Assembly: GCF_017302315.1 (NCBI RefSeq)
Contig: NZ_JAFLDT010000009.1
Location: 29,205-93,204, forward strand
Origin: Zoogloea sp.
GTDB lineage: Bacteria > Pseudomonadota > Gammaproteobacteria > Burkholderiales > Rhodocyclaceae
Reading direction: 5' to 3'
Length of the DNA: 64,000 nucleotides
In this document: one piece after another, positions 35,941-47,514 of the stretch
Position numbering within the stretch: position 1 is the stretch's first letter
Layout: each line of letters opens with the position of its first letter
The notes under the pieces: generated by a model
The model's database searches: none
Told to the model about the DNA's origin: nothing
What the model saw: only the letters and a program-made list of their open reading frames with translations
Made by a program: the position numbers and the translations under genes

Positions 35941-38079
35941 TCAGGCCTTTTCGGCCCACTGTTTGAGGGTGACGTAGTCGATCTTGCCGGTACCCAGCAG
36001 GGGCAGGGCATCGACCGTGACGATCCGGCGGGGTACGGAAATTTCCGGCCAGCCGCCGCTGCGGGCCGCACTCTGGAGGTGTTCGCGACTCAGCTCGGGG
36101 TCGGTGGAAAACAACAGGATGGTCTCGCCCCGGGCAGGATCGGGCTGGGTGGAAGCGGCGTGGGCTGCAGTTGGCGATGCGGACGCCGCGAGTTTCTCGA
36201 CGGCCTCCAGCGACACCATCTCACCAGCCACCTTGGCGAAGCGCTTGACCCGTCCGACGATCTTCACGAAGCCCTCGTCGCTCACTTCAACCACATCACC
36301 GGTCTCATACCAGCCATCGCCGGCCGGAGAGGCAGGCGCTTGCAGAACGCCCGGATTCTCAAACCGCAGGTAGCCCGACATGAGGTTGGGACCCTTCACA
36401 TGCAACATGCCGCCCGCTGTAATCCCTGGAACTGGCACCAGCTGGTACTGGATGCCCGGGAGAAACTGACCGACCGTACCGCTACGGAAGGCCATGGGGG
36501 TGTTGACCGCCAGCACCGGCGCGGTTTCGGTGGCGCCGTAGCCCTCGAAGATGCGGATGCCGAACTTCTCGAACCACAGGTCACGCACGGGCGTGGCGAG
36601 CTTCTCGGCACCGGCAATCACGTAGCGCAGGCGATAGAAATCGTAGGGATGGGCAAATTTGGCATAGTTGCCCAGGAAGGTGCTGGTACCGAGCAGCACC
36701 GTGCAGTTGCGGTCGTAGGCCAGCTCGGGAATCACCCGGTAGTGGAGGGGAGAGGGGTAAAGAAAGACCCGCGCGCCGGACAGCACCGGCAGCAGGCCAC
36801 CGGCCGTCAGGCCGAAGGAGTGGAACAGGGGAAGGGCGTTGAGGATCTTGTCATCAACGGAAAAATCGACCACTGCCCGAATCTGCGCCACATTGGCCAG
36901 CAAGGCCCTATGAGAGAGCACGACCCCCTTCGGTTTGCCTTCGGAGCCGGAGGTGAACAGCACCACCGCCGCGTCCTCCGGCGATCCGGCCGGTAGGGCA
37001 AGCCTGGGGAAGGGCAGTGCCCACAGCAGCAGCCAGAGGGTATCGGTGAAACGCATGGTGGCGCGCAGATCTTCAAGATAGATCAGGCGCACGCCCTGCA
37101 GGGCCGGGAGCTTGTCACCCAGCTTGGCCTGCTCGACAAAGGCCCGCGAGGTGACGATGCAACGGACTTGGGCCGCCGTGATTGCAGCCTGCATGCCCTC
37201 CACGCCGGCCGTGTAATTGAGCATGGCGGCCGTGCGCCCCTGCGCCGAGAGGCCGAAGATGAGTCCCAGCGTGGGTGCCAGATTGGGCAGCAGAAGACCG
37301 ACCTTCTCGCCGGGCTGGCTTTCCCGGGCAACCAGACGTCCCAGGGCCAGGGCCATCTTGATCAGGTCGCGGTAGCTGTACTCGATCTGCTTGAGATCCT
37401 CCACCAGGGAATGACCATGGCCCTGGATGTCAGCTGCATCGAGCAGGGTGGTGAACAGGGTCTGATCCGGCCGGGTGGCGAAGATCATTTCCTGCATGAG
37501 GCGCCGCATGGCTTCGCCGGCCCGCCGCCGCCGATCGCGGGCGGTGGGTGCATCGGGCATGGGAATGTGCGTGGTGGGCAGGATCGACAGGCTGATCCGC
37601 GGAAAGAGCCGGCGTGGGACGTGCGCCGCAAGACGGGAGAAATAGGTGCGGGCGGCGCCGTCCATGCGCACCGGGAGAATGGTCGCACCTGTCTTGGCCG
37701 CCACGAAGGCCGGTCCGTCGTAGGTCTTCATCAGGCTGCCGGTGGTGGTGATGCGCCCTTCGGGGAAGATGACCACTGGCCGACCTCCTTCCAGCAGCCG
37801 GATCACCTTCTTCATGGCCATCGGGCTGGTCGGATCGACAGCCAGGTAATCCACCAGTGAGAGCAGGAGCCGGAAGGCCGGATTGCGCACGACTCCGGTA
37901 TGCACCACGAAAACCGGGTCGAGGGGCAGAAAGAGGCCGAGCAGCAGGCCATCCAGGAAGGATTCATGGTTGGCGACGATGAGCAGTCGTCCGGTGCTGG
38001 CGGGGGGGTGCCCGCTTACCCTGACACGGAACATCAGGACGCTGAGCGCGCGCAGGACTGCCTTGATGAAGGATCGCAT
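35941..38079 (-). CDS. aas: Aas-like bifunctional acyltransferase / acyl-ACP synthetase
   Basis: 712 residues (E. coli Aas 719). Residues 1-190 form a PlsC acyltransferase with HX4D ('VANHESFLDGLLLG') and 'IFPEGRITTTGSLM'. Residues 215-712 form an AMP-binding acyl-ACP synthetase domain with P-loop 'VLFTSGSEGKPKGVVLSH' and 'FEGYGATETAPVLAVNT'. Aas re-acylates the 1- or 2-position of lysophosphatidylethanolamine imported by LplT. The LplT-like partner is at the far end of the same operon. arsR lies 19 bp upstream, the rhombotarget gene 21 bp downstream. Confidence 0.92.
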   Translation of the reverse strand: MRSFIKAVLRALSVLMFRVRVSGHPPASTGRLLIVANHESFLDGLLLGLFLPLDPVFVVHTGVVRNPAFRLLLSLVDYLAVDPTSPMAMKKVIRLLEGGRPVVIFPEGRITTTGSLMKTYDGPAFVAAKTGATILPVRMDGAARTYFSRLAAHVPRRLFPRISLSILPTTHIPMPDAPTARDRRRRAGEAMRRLMQEMIFATRPDQTLFTTLLDAADIQGHGHSLVEDLKQIEYSYRDLIKMALALGRLVARESQPGEKVGLLLPNLAPTLGLIFGLSAQGRTAAMLNYTAGVEGMQAAITAAQVRCIVTSRAFVEQAKLGDKLPALQGVRLIYLEDLRATMRFTDTLWLLLWALPFPRLALPAGSPEDAAVVLFTSGSEGKPKGVVLSHRALLANVAQIRAVVDFSVDDKILNALPLFHSFGLTAGGLLPVLSGARVFLYPSPLHYRVIPELAYDRNCTVLLGTSTFLGNYAKFAHPYDFYRLRYVIAGAEKLATPVRDLWFEKFGIRIFEGYGATETAPVLAVNTPMAFRSGTVGQFLPGIQYQLVPVPGITAGGMLHVKGPNLMSGYLRFENPGVLQAPASPAGDGWYETGDVVEVSDEGFVKIVGRVKRFAKVAGEMVSLEAVEKLAASASPTAAHAASTQPDPARGETILLFSTDPELSREHLQSAARSGGWPEISVPRRIVTVDALPLLGTGKIDYVTLKQWAEKA

Positions 38080-38098
38080 GAGAGTGCTTCGAAGAAAG

Positions 38099-38410
38099 TC
38101 AGAGATAAGTGTCGAGGTAGGCCGAAACCTTGCCGAAAGCGTCCTGCAGGAAAGACTTGTTCACGCGGAAATAAATCTCCTTACCCTCCCGCTCGGAAAT
38201 CAGCACCCCGGCCTCCCGTAAGACCTTGAGATGGTGTGAGACAGTGGACCTGGCGAGGGTGGACACCTCGGCGATCTCGCCGACATTGAGTCGTTCGCCT
38301 GCCTCGAATGTCAGCAGGATGCGTTGCCGATGCTCATCGCCAAGTGCTGTAAAAACGGCGGAGATATCGCGCCATATTTCGGGAATGGCCCGGGAGTAAT
38401 CGTTATTCAT
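38099..38410 (-). CDS. ArsR-family transcriptional regulator (cysteine-free)
   Basis: 103 residues with a winged helix ('VGEIAEVSTLARSTVSHHLK', 'LREAGVLISEREGKEIYFRV'). It contains no cysteine at all, so it cannot use the thiol or CxC metal sites of classic ArsR/SmtB sensors; another ligand or protein partner must control it. The ATG at 38410 is chosen because the in-frame TTG at 38446 is the first T of a -35 box; the promoter would start transcription at about this ATG, giving a leaderless message. It heads the aas-rhombosortase-lplT operon and probably represses it. Confidence 0.85.
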   Translation of the reverse strand: MNNDYSRAIPEIWRDISAVFTALGDEHRQRILLTFEAGERLNVGEIAEVSTLARSTVSHHLKVLREAGVLISEREGKEIYFRVNKSFLQDAFGKVSAYLDTYL

Positions 38411-38429
38411 ATCGATGATTGTCGATATG
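38408..38429. promoter_or_regulatory. ArsR-type operator overlapping the -10 box and start codon
   Basis: Perfect 8-bp inverted repeat CATATCGA (38408-38415) / TCGATATG (38422-38429) with a 6-bp spacer. It covers the -10 box and the first ATG of arsR, an ideal place for autorepression. Confidence 0.65.
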
Positions 38430-38446
38430 TTTATTGAGTCTGTCAA
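38418..38446 (-). promoter_or_regulatory. Promoter of the arsR-aas-rhombosortase operon
   Basis: On the minus strand: TTGACA (38446-38441), 17-bp spacer, GACAAT (38423-38418). Seven bases after the -10 comes the arsR ATG, so the message should be leaderless or nearly so. Confidence 0.65.
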
Positions 38447-38511
38447 GCCGAAGTAACGCCGAACGTGACCTTGATGAGGACCTGTCCATTTTTGCTGCAG
38501 TGCCGCGGCGA

Positions 38512-38540
38512 TTGACTTTGCTGCGGTTAACCCCTACTAT
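38512..38540 (+). promoter_or_regulatory. Sigma-70 promoter of the atp operon
   Basis: TTGACT (38512-38517), 17-bp spacer, TACTAT (38535-38540), 57 bp before the atpI start. It is close to consensus with ideal spacing and is divergent from the arsR promoter. Confidence 0.7.
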
Positions 38541-38597
38541 CCACACGTTTTTCGTACGGCGGACGGCGCATTACCCGACGTGCCACGCAGAGAGCCA

Positions 38598-38939
38598 ATG
38601 TTAAAAGCGGTATTCCTGCAGATAGGCGCGACAATTCTTGTGGCATTGGCCGCGGGATTGATTTCAGGGACGCGCGGTGCGTTGTCGGCGGCGTTGGGAG
38701 GCGCAGCCTGTGTTCTTCCCAATTTGTTGTTCGCCCTGCGCCTCAGCTTGGTATCCAAGCGGCCGGCTGCGTCGTACCCGCTTGAGTTTTTTGTTGGCGA
38801 GTTCTTTAAGATCGCGTCAACCGTAGGATTGTTGGCGACCGTTCGACTCGTGTATCCAGACGTCCATTGGTTGGCGTTGTTTATCGGGTTGGTCGTGGCG
38901 CTGAAGGCGAATTTATTTGCATTTTTGGTGAAGACCTGA
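38598..38939 (+). CDS. atpI: ATP synthase accessory protein AtpI
   Basis: 113 residues, four hydrophobic helices ('[20 protein letters not shown]', '[16 protein letters not shown]'). AtpI assists c-ring assembly and is not part of the final enzyme. It is the first gene of the operon, and atpB starts 2 bp after its stop. The ATG at 38598 is favoured over 38580 by comparison with the usual N-terminus. Confidence 0.88.
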   Translation: MLKAVFLQIGATILVALAAGLISGTRGALSAALGGAACVLPNLLFALRLSLVSKRPAASYPLEFFVGEFFKIASTVGLLATVRLVYPDVHWLALFIGLVVALKANLFAFLVKT

Positions 38940-38941
38940 CC

Positions 38942-39784
38942 ATGAGCACTGGCACCGAAGCACACGGCCCGACAGCGGGCGAATACATTGTCCACCACCT
39001 TACCCACCTGAACTCCACCGGTCATGCGCAAACCGCCATCATCGACTGGAGCGTGTGGAACCTGGACACCCTGTTCTTCTCCATCGGCCTGGGTATCGTC
39101 ACCCTGCTGATCCTGACCAAAGCAGCCAGCAAAGCCACTTCCGGCGTTCCGGGTCGCTTCCAGGCTGCCATCGAAATCCTCGTCGAAATGGTTGCGGATC
39201 AGGCCAAGGGCATCGTGCATAGCGCCGAATCCCGCAAGTTTGTCGCTCCGGTGGCCCTTACCGTGTTCTTCTGGATCTTCCTGATGAACTCCATGGACTT
39301 CCTGCCCGTTGATCTGCTGCCCAAGATCTGGGCACTGATTTCCGGAAACGAACATGCCTACCTGCGCGTCGTGCCCACCGCCGACCTGAACGGCACCCTC
39401 GGCATGTCCATCGGCGTTCTGCTGATCTGCCTGTACTACAACATCAAGATCAAGGGCCTCGGTGGCTGGATTCACGAACTCTTCACCGCTCCCTTCGGAT
39501 CCCATCCGCTGCTTTACCCGATCAACTTCCTGATGCAGATGATCGAGTTCCTTGCCAAGACCGTGTCCCACGGCATGCGACTGTTCGGCAACATGTACGC
39601 TGGCGAACTGGTGTTCATGCTGATTGCGCTGATGGGCGGGACTGCCACCGTGTTCGGTTTCCTCGGCCACATCGTCGCGGGCTCCATCTGGGCGGTCTTC
39701 CACATCCTGATCGTCGCCCTGCAGGCCTTCATCTTCATGATGCTGACCCTGGTGTACATCGGACAGGCCCACGAAAGCCACTAA
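38942..39784 (+). CDS. atpB: ATP synthase F0 subunit a
   Basis: 280 residues, E. coli-type subunit a forming the proton half-channels. The essential arginine is in '[19 protein letters not shown]', and the last helix has '[20 protein letters not shown]'. A long His-rich N-terminus ('[17 protein letters not shown]') is normal for proteobacterial subunit a. The start is the ATG directly after atpI. Confidence 0.97.
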   Translation: MSTGTEAHGPTAGEYIVHHLTHLNSTGHAQTAIIDWSVWNLDTLFFSIGLGIVTLLILTKAASKATSGVPGRFQAAIEILVEMVADQAKGIVHSAESRKFVAPVALTVFFWIFLMNSMDFLPVDLLPKIWALISGNEHAYLRVVPTADLNGTLGMSIGVLLICLYYNIKIKGLGGWIHELFTAPFGSHPLLYPINFLMQMIEFLAKTVSHGMRLFGNMYAGELVFMLIALMGGTATVFGFLGHIVAGSIWAVFHILIVALQAFIFMMLTLVYIGQAHESH

Positions 39785-39825
39785 GAAGTTTCAAGGTTTA
39801 AGCAGTCGTTTCGGTTTCAATTTAA

Positions 39826-40095
<270 letters not shown>

Positions 40096-40130
40096 GTTTC
40101 GCGGTCCAACCTGACTAAAGGAAGACTACC

Positions 40131-40604
40131 GTGAATCTGAACGCAACCCTGGTAGCCCAGCTCGTTGTGTTCTTCATTCTGGCGTGGGTCACGATGAAGT
40201 TCGTGTGGCCCCCCATTGTGAAGGCACTCGATGAGCGCGCGAAGAAGATCGCCGACGGGCTCGCGGCTGCGGACAAGGCGAAGAGCGATCTCGCTCATGC
40301 CGAGAAGAAAGTCGTTGAAGAGCTGCGCAAGGCCCGCGAGTCCGCTACGGACGTCCGTGCCTCTGCTGAAAAGCAGGCTGCAGTGTTCCTCGATGAAGCT
40401 CGCGCCGAAGCCGCCCGCATCATTGCCCAGGCCCGTGAAGCCGCTGAAGCCGAAGCTGGCGTCGCCGCCCAACGTGCCAAGGAAGCCCTGCGCGATCAGG
40501 TCGCCCATCTGGCTGTCGCCGGTGCCGAGAAGATCCTCCGCAAGGAGATCAACGCTCAGGCCCACGCCGACCTGCTGGCCAACCTGAAACAGGAACTTCA
40601 ATAA
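40131..40604 (+). CDS. atpF: ATP synthase F0 subunit b
   Basis: 157 residues, GTG start with AAAGGAAG upstream. One N-terminal membrane helix ('[20 protein letters not shown]') is followed by a long charged coiled coil that forms the peripheral stalk. Length matches E. coli subunit b (156). Confidence 0.97.
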   Translation: MNLNATLVAQLVVFFILAWVTMKFVWPPIVKALDERAKKIADGLAAADKAKSDLAHAEKKVVEELRKARESATDVRASAEKQAAVFLDEARAEAARIIAQAREAAEAEAGVAAQRAKEALRDQVAHLAVAGAEKILRKEINAQAHADLLANLKQELQ

Positions 40605-40607
40605 GCC

Positions 40608-41144
40608 ATGGCCGAGAACGTCACCATCGCACGCCCCTATGCTGAAGCGGCATTTCAGCTCGCTTCCGCGGGCAATGCGCTGGGGCCTTGGTCGGAAGCA
40701 CTAGATCGGCTGGCGTGCATCGCCGCCGATCCGCAAATGGGGGATTGCATCAGCGATCCCAAGCTCCAGCCTGCACAATTGGCCGGGCTTTTCCTCGATG
40801 TCGCGGGAGCCGGACTGTCTGCCGAACAGCAGAACTATGTCCGCGTTCTTGTCGAAAACGAGCGTCTGCAAGTGCTTCCCGAGATCCGTGACCTGTTCGT
40901 TGCTCTCAAGAACGAACACGAAGGTGTCAAGGAGGCGAATATCGTCTCCGCCTTTCCGATGGACGATGCCACGCTGAAAGCACTCGTTGCCGACCTGGAA
41001 GCTCGCTTCAAGGCCAAGCTCAACGTGACTGTCAGCGTAGACCCCGAATTGATCGGTGGGGTCAAGATCGCCGTTGGGGATGAAGTCATCGACGCCTCGG
41101 TCCGCGGCAAGCTCGCGAACATGGCCGCCGCGCTAAAGAACTAG
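40608..41144 (+). CDS. atpH: ATP synthase F1 subunit delta
   Basis: 178 residues. Opens with the standard '[14 protein letters not shown]' and ends with '[20 protein letters not shown]'. It links the b-subunit stalk to the top of the F1 head. Starts 3 bp after atpF. Confidence 0.97.
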   Translation: MAENVTIARPYAEAAFQLASAGNALGPWSEALDRLACIAADPQMGDCISDPKLQPAQLAGLFLDVAGAGLSAEQQNYVRVLVENERLQVLPEIRDLFVALKNEHEGVKEANIVSAFPMDDATLKALVADLEARFKAKLNVTVSVDPELIGGVKIAVGDEVIDASVRGKLANMAAALKN

Positions 41145-41155
41145 GAGCATAAGCT

Positions 41156-42694
41156 ATGCAACTCAACCCCTCTGAAATCAGTGACCTGATCAAGAGTCGG
41201 ATTCAGAACCTGCAGCTGTCCGCGAATGCCCGCACCGAGGGTACCGTGGTTTCAGTGACCGACGGTATCTGCCGTGTTCACGGCCTTTCCGATGCCATGC
41301 AGGGCGAAATGCTGGAATTCCCCGGCAACGTTTTTGGCCTCGCCATGAACCTCGAGCGCGACTCCGTCGGTGCCGTGGTTCTGGGTGAATACGAAGGCAT
41401 CTCCGAAGGCGACACCGTGAAGTGCACGGGTCGCATTCTGGAAGTTCCGGTTGGTCCGGAACTGCTTGGTCGTGTGGTCAACTCCCTTGGCCAGCCGATC
41501 GACGGCAAGGGTCCGATCAACGCCAAGCTGTCCGAGCCGATCGAAAAGGTTGCTCCGGGCGTGATCTGGCGTAAGTCGGTGTCCCAGCCGGTGCAAACCG
41601 GTCTCAAGTCGGTCGACTCCATGGTCCCGGTCGGCCGTGGTCAGCGTGAGCTGATCATTGGTGACCGTCAGACCGGCAAGACCGCCGTCGCTGTTGATGC
41701 GATCATCAACCAAAAGGGCGAAGGCGTTCTGTGCATCTACGTGGCAGTCGGTCAGAAGGCCTCGACCGTTGCCAACGTGGTTCGCAAGCTCGAAGAGCAC
41801 GGCGCGCTGGAATACACCATCGTCGTCGCTGCCACCGCTTCCGAGTCCGCCGCGATGCAATACATCGCTCCGTACTCCGGTTGCACCATGGGCGAGTACT
41901 TCCGCGATCGCGGTCAAGACGCCCTGATCGTTTATGACGATCTGACCAAGCAAGCCTGGGCCTACCGTCAGGTTTCCCTGCTGCTGCGTCGTCCCCCGGG
42001 CCGTGAAGCCTACCCCGGTGACGTGTTCTACCTGCACTCCCGTCTGCTTGAGCGCGCTGCTCGCGTGTCCGAGGATTACGTCGAGCAATTCACGAAGGGT
42101 GAAGTCAAGGGCAAGACCGGTTCGCTGACCGCTCTGCCGGTGATTGAAACCCAGGCCGGCGACGTGTCCGCGTTCGTGCCGACCAACGTTATCTCGATTA
42201 CCGACGGTCAGATCTTCCTGGAAACCGACCTCTTCAACGCTGGTATCCGTCCCGCCATCAACGCGGGTATCTCGGTGTCCCGCGTGGGTGGTGCTGCCCA
42301 GACCAAGGTCATCAAGAACCTCGGCGGTGGCGTGCGTCTGGCGCTTGCCCAGTACCGTGAGCTGGCTGCGTTCGCGCAGTTCGCTTCCGACCTGGACGAA
42401 GCGACCCGCAAGCAGCTCGAGCGCGGCCGTCTCGTGACCGAACTGATGAAGCAGCCGCAGTATGCTCCGCTCAAGGTTTCGGAAATGGCGATCACGCTGT
42501 TCGCAGTCAATAAGGGTGCTTTCGACGACGTCGATGTCAAGCGTGCCCTGGCCTGCGAAACTGCGATGCACCAGTTCGTGAAGACCAAGGCTGCTGATCT
42601 TGTTGCCAAGATCGAGTCGAGCAAGGTTCTCGATGGAGAAGGCGAAAAGCAACTCGCTGCCGTCATCGAAGAATTCAAGAAGAGCTGGGCTTAA
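41156..42694 (+). CDS. atpA: ATP synthase F1 subunit alpha
   Basis: 512 residues (E. coli 513). P-loop '[14 protein letters not shown]' (about 169-182) and the catalytic arginine region '[13 protein letters not shown]' are conserved. Non-catalytic nucleotide-binding subunit of the hexamer. Confidence 0.98.
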   Translation: MQLNPSEISDLIKSRIQNLQLSANARTEGTVVSVTDGICRVHGLSDAMQGEMLEFPGNVFGLAMNLERDSVGAVVLGEYEGISEGDTVKCTGRILEVPVGPELLGRVVNSLGQPIDGKGPINAKLSEPIEKVAPGVIWRKSVSQPVQTGLKSVDSMVPVGRGQRELIIGDRQTGKTAVAVDAIINQKGEGVLCIYVAVGQKASTVANVVRKLEEHGALEYTIVVAATASESAAMQYIAPYSGCTMGEYFRDRGQDALIVYDDLTKQAWAYRQVSLLLRRPPGREAYPGDVFYLHSRLLERAARVSEDYVEQFTKGEVKGKTGSLTALPVIETQAGDVSAFVPTNVISITDGQIFLETDLFNAGIRPAINAGISVSRVGGAAQTKVIKNLGGGVRLALAQYRELAAFAQFASDLDEATRKQLERGRLVTELMKQPQYAPLKVSEMAITLFAVNKGAFDDVDVKRALACETAMHQFVKTKAADLVAKIESSKVLDGEGEKQLAAVIEEFKKSWA

Positions 42695-42715
42695 CGCAGG
42701 CACACGGAGAGCGAA

Positions 42716-43585
42716 ATGGCTAGCGGTAAAGAGATCCGTAACAAGATCAAGAGTGTGCAGAACACTAAAAAGATCACCAAGGCCATGGAGATGGTTGCTG
42801 CGTCCAAAATGCGGAAGGCTCAAGACCGCATGCGGGCAGCCCGTCCCTACGCCGAGAAGATCCGCCGTCTCGCCGCGAATCTGTCTGCAGCCAACATCAC
42901 CGACTACAAGCATCCGTTCCTCGTCTCGAAGGACGATGTCAAGCGTGTTGGGCTGATCGTCGTAACGACCGATAAGGGTCTGTGCGGCGGCCTCAACACC
43001 AACACCTTGCGCACCGGGTTGAATGCGCTCAAGGATTGGGAAAGCAAGGGTGTCACCGACATTCGTGTGACCTGTATCGGCAACAAGGGGCTGGGTTTCA
43101 TGCAGCGCCTGGGTGCCAAGGTCGTCTCGCATGTCACCCAGCTCGGGGATACCCCCCATCTGGAAAAGCTGATCGGGCCCGTCAAGGTCATGATCGACGC
43201 TTTCCAGAATGGTGAGCTGGACGAAGTGCACCTTGTCTACTCCCGCTTCGTCAATACGATGAAGCAGGAGTCCCAGCTTGAGCAGCTTCTCCCGCTGACC
43301 GGCGAGCGTCTCGGAACCCCCGAAGGGAACTGGGACTACCTCTACGAGCCGGATGCGCAGGTTGTGATCGACGAACTCCTGGTGCGCTATGTCGAAGCGC
43401 TGGTGTACCAGGCTGTCGCCGAGAACATGGCGTCCGAACAGAGTGCCCGGATGGTGGCGATGAAGGCAGCCTCCGACAACGCAGGAAGCGTGATCGGCGA
43501 ACTCCAACTGGTCTACAACAAGACCCGTCAGGCCGCGATCACCAAGGAACTGTCAGAAATTGTCGGCGGCGCAGCCGCGGTGTAA
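42716..43585 (+). CDS. atpG: ATP synthase F1 subunit gamma
   Basis: 289 residues. N-terminal '[20 protein letters not shown]' and the C-terminal helix '[20 protein letters not shown]' form the rotating coiled-coil shaft; 'DKGLCGGLN' is the conserved central motif. Confidence 0.98.
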   Translation: MASGKEIRNKIKSVQNTKKITKAMEMVAASKMRKAQDRMRAARPYAEKIRRLAANLSAANITDYKHPFLVSKDDVKRVGLIVVTTDKGLCGGLNTNTLRTGLNALKDWESKGVTDIRVTCIGNKGLGFMQRLGAKVVSHVTQLGDTPHLEKLIGPVKVMIDAFQNGELDEVHLVYSRFVNTMKQESQLEQLLPLTGERLGTPEGNWDYLYEPDAQVVIDELLVRYVEALVYQAVAENMASEQSARMVAMKAASDNAGSVIGELQLVYNKTRQAAITKELSEIVGGAAAV

Positions 43586-44989
<1,404 letters not shown>

Positions 44990-45050
44990 TCATCGCGACC
45001 ATCGTTCGGCGGTGCTCCTGTGAGCCCGCCGGATTGAGGAGGAAATAGCT

Positions 45051-45476
45051 ATGGCAATGACCATTCATGTCGATATCGTCAGCGCGGAAGAGCAGATCTT
45101 CTCCGGTCTGGCCGAGTTCGTGGCTCTGCCCGGTGAATCCGGCGAGCTGGGTATTCTGCCGGGCCACATGCCGCTGATGACCCGGATCAAGCCGGGTGCC
45201 GTACGCGTCAAGGTCCAGAACCAGTCTGAAGAAGAAATGGTTTTTGTGGCCGGCGGCTTGCTCGAAGTTCAGCCCAACCTTGTGACGGTCCTGGCGGATA
45301 CCGCCATCCGTGGCAAGGATCTGGACGAGGCCAAGGCACTGGATGCCAAGCGTCTCGCGGAAGAAGCCTTGCAGAACCAGGGTTCCGCCCTGGAGTACGC
45401 CAAGGCCCAATCCGAACTGGCTTCGGCGCTTGCGCAGATCGCAGCCATCAACAAGCTGAAGAAGCGCGGCCACTAA
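45051..45476 (+). CDS. atpC: ATP synthase F1 subunit epsilon
   Basis: 141 residues. N-terminal beta sandwich ('[20 protein letters not shown]') and C-terminal helical hairpin, the autoinhibitory element of bacterial F-ATPases. A short hairpin with CGGCGG/CCGCCG lies in the 61-bp gap after atpD, and a GAGGAGG Shine-Dalgarno precedes the ATG. Confidence 0.97.
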   Translation: MAMTIHVDIVSAEEQIFSGLAEFVALPGESGELGILPGHMPLMTRIKPGAVRVKVQNQSEEEMVFVAGGLLEVQPNLVTVLADTAIRGKDLDEAKALDAKRLAEEALQNQGSALEYAKAQSELASALAQIAAINKLKKRGH

Positions 45477-45499
45477 GCACGAACGGTTCGCTGTATTGC

Positions 45500-45531
45500 A
45501 AAAGGGGCACTCCGATTGGACTGCCCCTTTT
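45500..45531 (+). terminator. Rho-independent terminator of the atp operon
   Basis: AAAAGGGGCA (45500-45509) pairs perfectly with TGCCCCTTTT (45522-45531). The A- and T-rich ends let it work in both directions, serving the convergent ubiJ gene too. Confidence 0.88.
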
Positions 45532-45547
45532 GTATGCGGGTGCTGCT

Positions 45548-46120
45548 TCAGCGTGTTAACTTGAGCTTTTGTAGTCGCTTTTCGAGACGAGCCAAATCAT
45601 CGCGCAGCTCGGAATTGGCACTCGCCAGATCTTCGAGGGCCTGTCGTTTGACCAGCACCGGCTGTTCCTCGCTTAGATACTCGGAAAGGTTCTCAACGAC
45701 ATTCTGCGCGATCTGTCGGTGCCAAGCAGCCACCTGGCGGACAATACCGGTGCTTCGATGGGCGGCGATATCACCAATCAGCCGCGACAAGGCTTCTTCC
45801 CCATCCCAGCGCAGTTTGCGCAGTACAAAACCCAGCGTATCTGCCAGATCGGCGTTGCCGCTGATGCGGATATCGGCCATCAGGGCGTCCGGTCCCCCAA
45901 TCAGCTTGGGCAGACTGGCGAGGGGAAGCTCGAGGACGACGTCGGGTGTTGTCGTGGCTGACTCGGTAAAGTAGCCGTTGCCATCGATGCCCAACCCAAG
46001 CTCAAGGGGTTTAAGCACGAAAGTCGCGCTGCGATCAGCGAACGGGGCCAGTTTTTCCCGGGCCCACGGGGCATCGCCGAGAAGGTGGTTGAGGCCGGTG
46101 ATGGCTGAGGAGGTGAGCAT
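45548..46120 (-). CDS. ubiJ: Ubiquinone biosynthesis accessory factor UbiJ
   Basis: 190 residues: an N-terminal SCP2 lipid-binding domain ('TTPDVVLELPLASLPKLIGG', 'ADIRISGNADLADTLGFVLR') and a C-terminal coiled coil ('SANSELRDDLARLEKRLQKL'). UbiJ holds hydrophobic ubiquinone intermediates for the soluble Ubi complex. The ATG at 46120 with a nearby GAGTC/AGGG region gives the family length. It follows ubiE by 14 bp; ubiB, usually next, is absent because the atp operon converges here. Confidence 0.88.
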   Translation of the reverse strand: MLTSSAITGLNHLLGDAPWAREKLAPFADRSATFVLKPLELGLGIDGNGYFTESATTTPDVVLELPLASLPKLIGGPDALMADIRISGNADLADTLGFVLRKLRWDGEEALSRLIGDIAAHRSTGIVRQVAAWHRQIAQNVVENLSEYLSEEQPVLVKRQALEDLASANSELRDDLARLEKRLQKLKLTR

Positions 46121-46134
46121 CCTGACTCCCTGAC

Positions 46135-46872
46135 TCAGAGTTTGTAACCCCGATGCAGCGCGACCACGCCGGCGGTCATGTTGAAGTACTCGACCCGATC
46201 CAGACCCGCGCCTTCCATCAGTTCCTTTAGGGACTCCTGATCGGGATGCATGCGGATGCTCTCGGCCAGATAGCGATAACTGTCGGCGTCCTTGGCGACC
46301 TTCTCGCCCATCATTGGAAGCAACTTGAACGAATAGAAGTCGTAGGCCGGGGCCAGGGGCTTCCAGACCTTCGAAAACTCCAGTACCAGCAGGCGGCCAC
46401 CGGGTTTGAGCACACGGCGCATCTCGGCGATCGCAATGTCCTTGTGGGTCATGTTGCGGAGACCAAACGCGACCGTCACCACGTCGAAATGGTTGTCGGG
46501 AAAAGGCAGCTTCTCGGCATCGCATTGGGCGACGGGCAGCAGGAAACCCTTGTCGACCACGCGATCACGGCCGCGGGAAAGCATTGCATGGTTGATGTCG
46601 GTGAGCCAGACCTGACCGGTCGGGCCCACTTTTTTCGCGAAGGCCAGGGACAGGTCGGCAGTACCGCCTGCGACATCAAGCACCCGGTCTCCGGCCCGAA
46701 CGCCCGCAATCTGCACGGTGAAGGCTTTCCAAAGGCGATGCAGGCCGAAGGACATCAAGTCATTCATCACGTCGTAACTGGAGGCGACGGAGGAAAAGAC
46801 ACTTCTTACCTTGCCGGCCTTTTCGGATTCGGCAACCTTCTGGAAGCCGAAATGGGTGGTCTTGTCATTCAT
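46135..46872 (-). CDS. ubiE: Ubiquinone/menaquinone C-methyltransferase UbiE
   Basis: 245 residues. SAM-binding motif '[15 protein letters not shown]', the UbiE signatures '[18 protein letters not shown]' and '[17 protein letters not shown]'. It methylates the quinone ring in ubiquinone (and menaquinone) synthesis. Confidence 0.97.
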   Translation of the reverse strand: MNDKTTHFGFQKVAESEKAGKVRSVFSSVASSYDVMNDLMSFGLHRLWKAFTVQIAGVRAGDRVLDVAGGTADLSLAFAKKVGPTGQVWLTDINHAMLSRGRDRVVDKGFLLPVAQCDAEKLPFPDNHFDVVTVAFGLRNMTHKDIAIAEMRRVLKPGGRLLVLEFSKVWKPLAPAYDFYSFKLLPMMGEKVAKDADSYRYLAESIRMHPDQESLKELMEGAGLDRVEYFNMTAGVVALHRGYKL

Positions 46873-46920
46873 GTTCGTAAGGCGATCAGAGTCGATGGGG
46901 CGTCCCGTGGCGTGCGACGA

Positions 46921-47349
46921 TCAATGAGGGTGACCGCAGCCACCGGGTGCGGGGGATGTGACAGCTGCTTGTTCGGCGGGATCACGGCTGCCGCCTGCTT
47001 CGGCAAGGCGCAGCAGGTAGGTCTGCCACAGATCGTCTTGGTTCTGACCGAGATCGTAGAGGTAATCCCACGAATACAGGCCGCTGTCGTGGCCATCCGA
47101 AAAGACCGGCTTGATGGCATAGTTGCCCACTGGCTCGACCCGGGTGATCTCCACGTCGCGCTTGCCGAGTTGCAGGACTTCCTGGCCGATTCCGTGACCG
47201 CGGACTTCCGCGGACGGGGAAAAGACCCGCAGGAACTCGAAACTGAATTCGAATCGCTGGCCGTCGTCGAAGGAAACTTCCATCAGACGCGAACGCTGAT
47301 GCACCTTGATTTCGATGGGGACGGGATCGTCCTTGCGCAGGCCTGCCAT
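46921..47349 (-). CDS. DUF971 family protein
   Basis: 142 residues. DUF971 (gamma-butyrobetaine hydroxylase N-terminal-like) pattern: 'PIEIKVHQRSRLMEVSFDDG', 'EFLRVFSPSAEVRGHG', 'AIKPVFSDGHDSGLYSWDYL'. The domain resembles a zinc/iron-binding fold linked elsewhere to Fe-S assembly. The C-terminal 'GGCGHPH' could bind metal. It sits 48 bp upstream of ubiE, as in many betaproteobacteria, but no role in quinone synthesis is proven. Confidence 0.88.
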   Translation of the reverse strand: MAGLRKDDPVPIEIKVHQRSRLMEVSFDDGQRFEFSFEFLRVFSPSAEVRGHGIGQEVLQLGKRDVEITRVEPVGNYAIKPVFSDGHDSGLYSWDYLYDLGQNQDDLWQTYLLRLAEAGGSRDPAEQAAVTSPAPGGCGHPH

Positions 47350-47450
47350 GTTGGTGTCCGCCGTTGGAGAGAGTGATGGACGAATGATACTAGAAGGCGG
47401 CCGCACTGCTGGCCCGCAGCATGAGTCGGGTGCTGTTTCAAGGCCGTGAC

Positions 47451-47469
47451 CTGTCATTAAACCTTCAAG
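47451..47469 (+). promoter_or_regulatory. Possible Pho box upstream of phoB
   Basis: CTGTCATTAAACCTTCAAG: the first half matches the PhoB repeat CTGTCAT exactly and the second half partly, with correct spacing. It lies 46 bp before the phoB start, compatible with autoregulation. Confidence 0.4.
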
Positions 47470-47514
47470 TAGCTGCAATACACTGCAACGGTCATTTGCC
47501 AAACCGAGGTTTCC

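Noticed and set aside
41252-43507. 751-residue antisense frame over atpA/atpG
   Set aside because: The sense genes are unambiguous and highly conserved.
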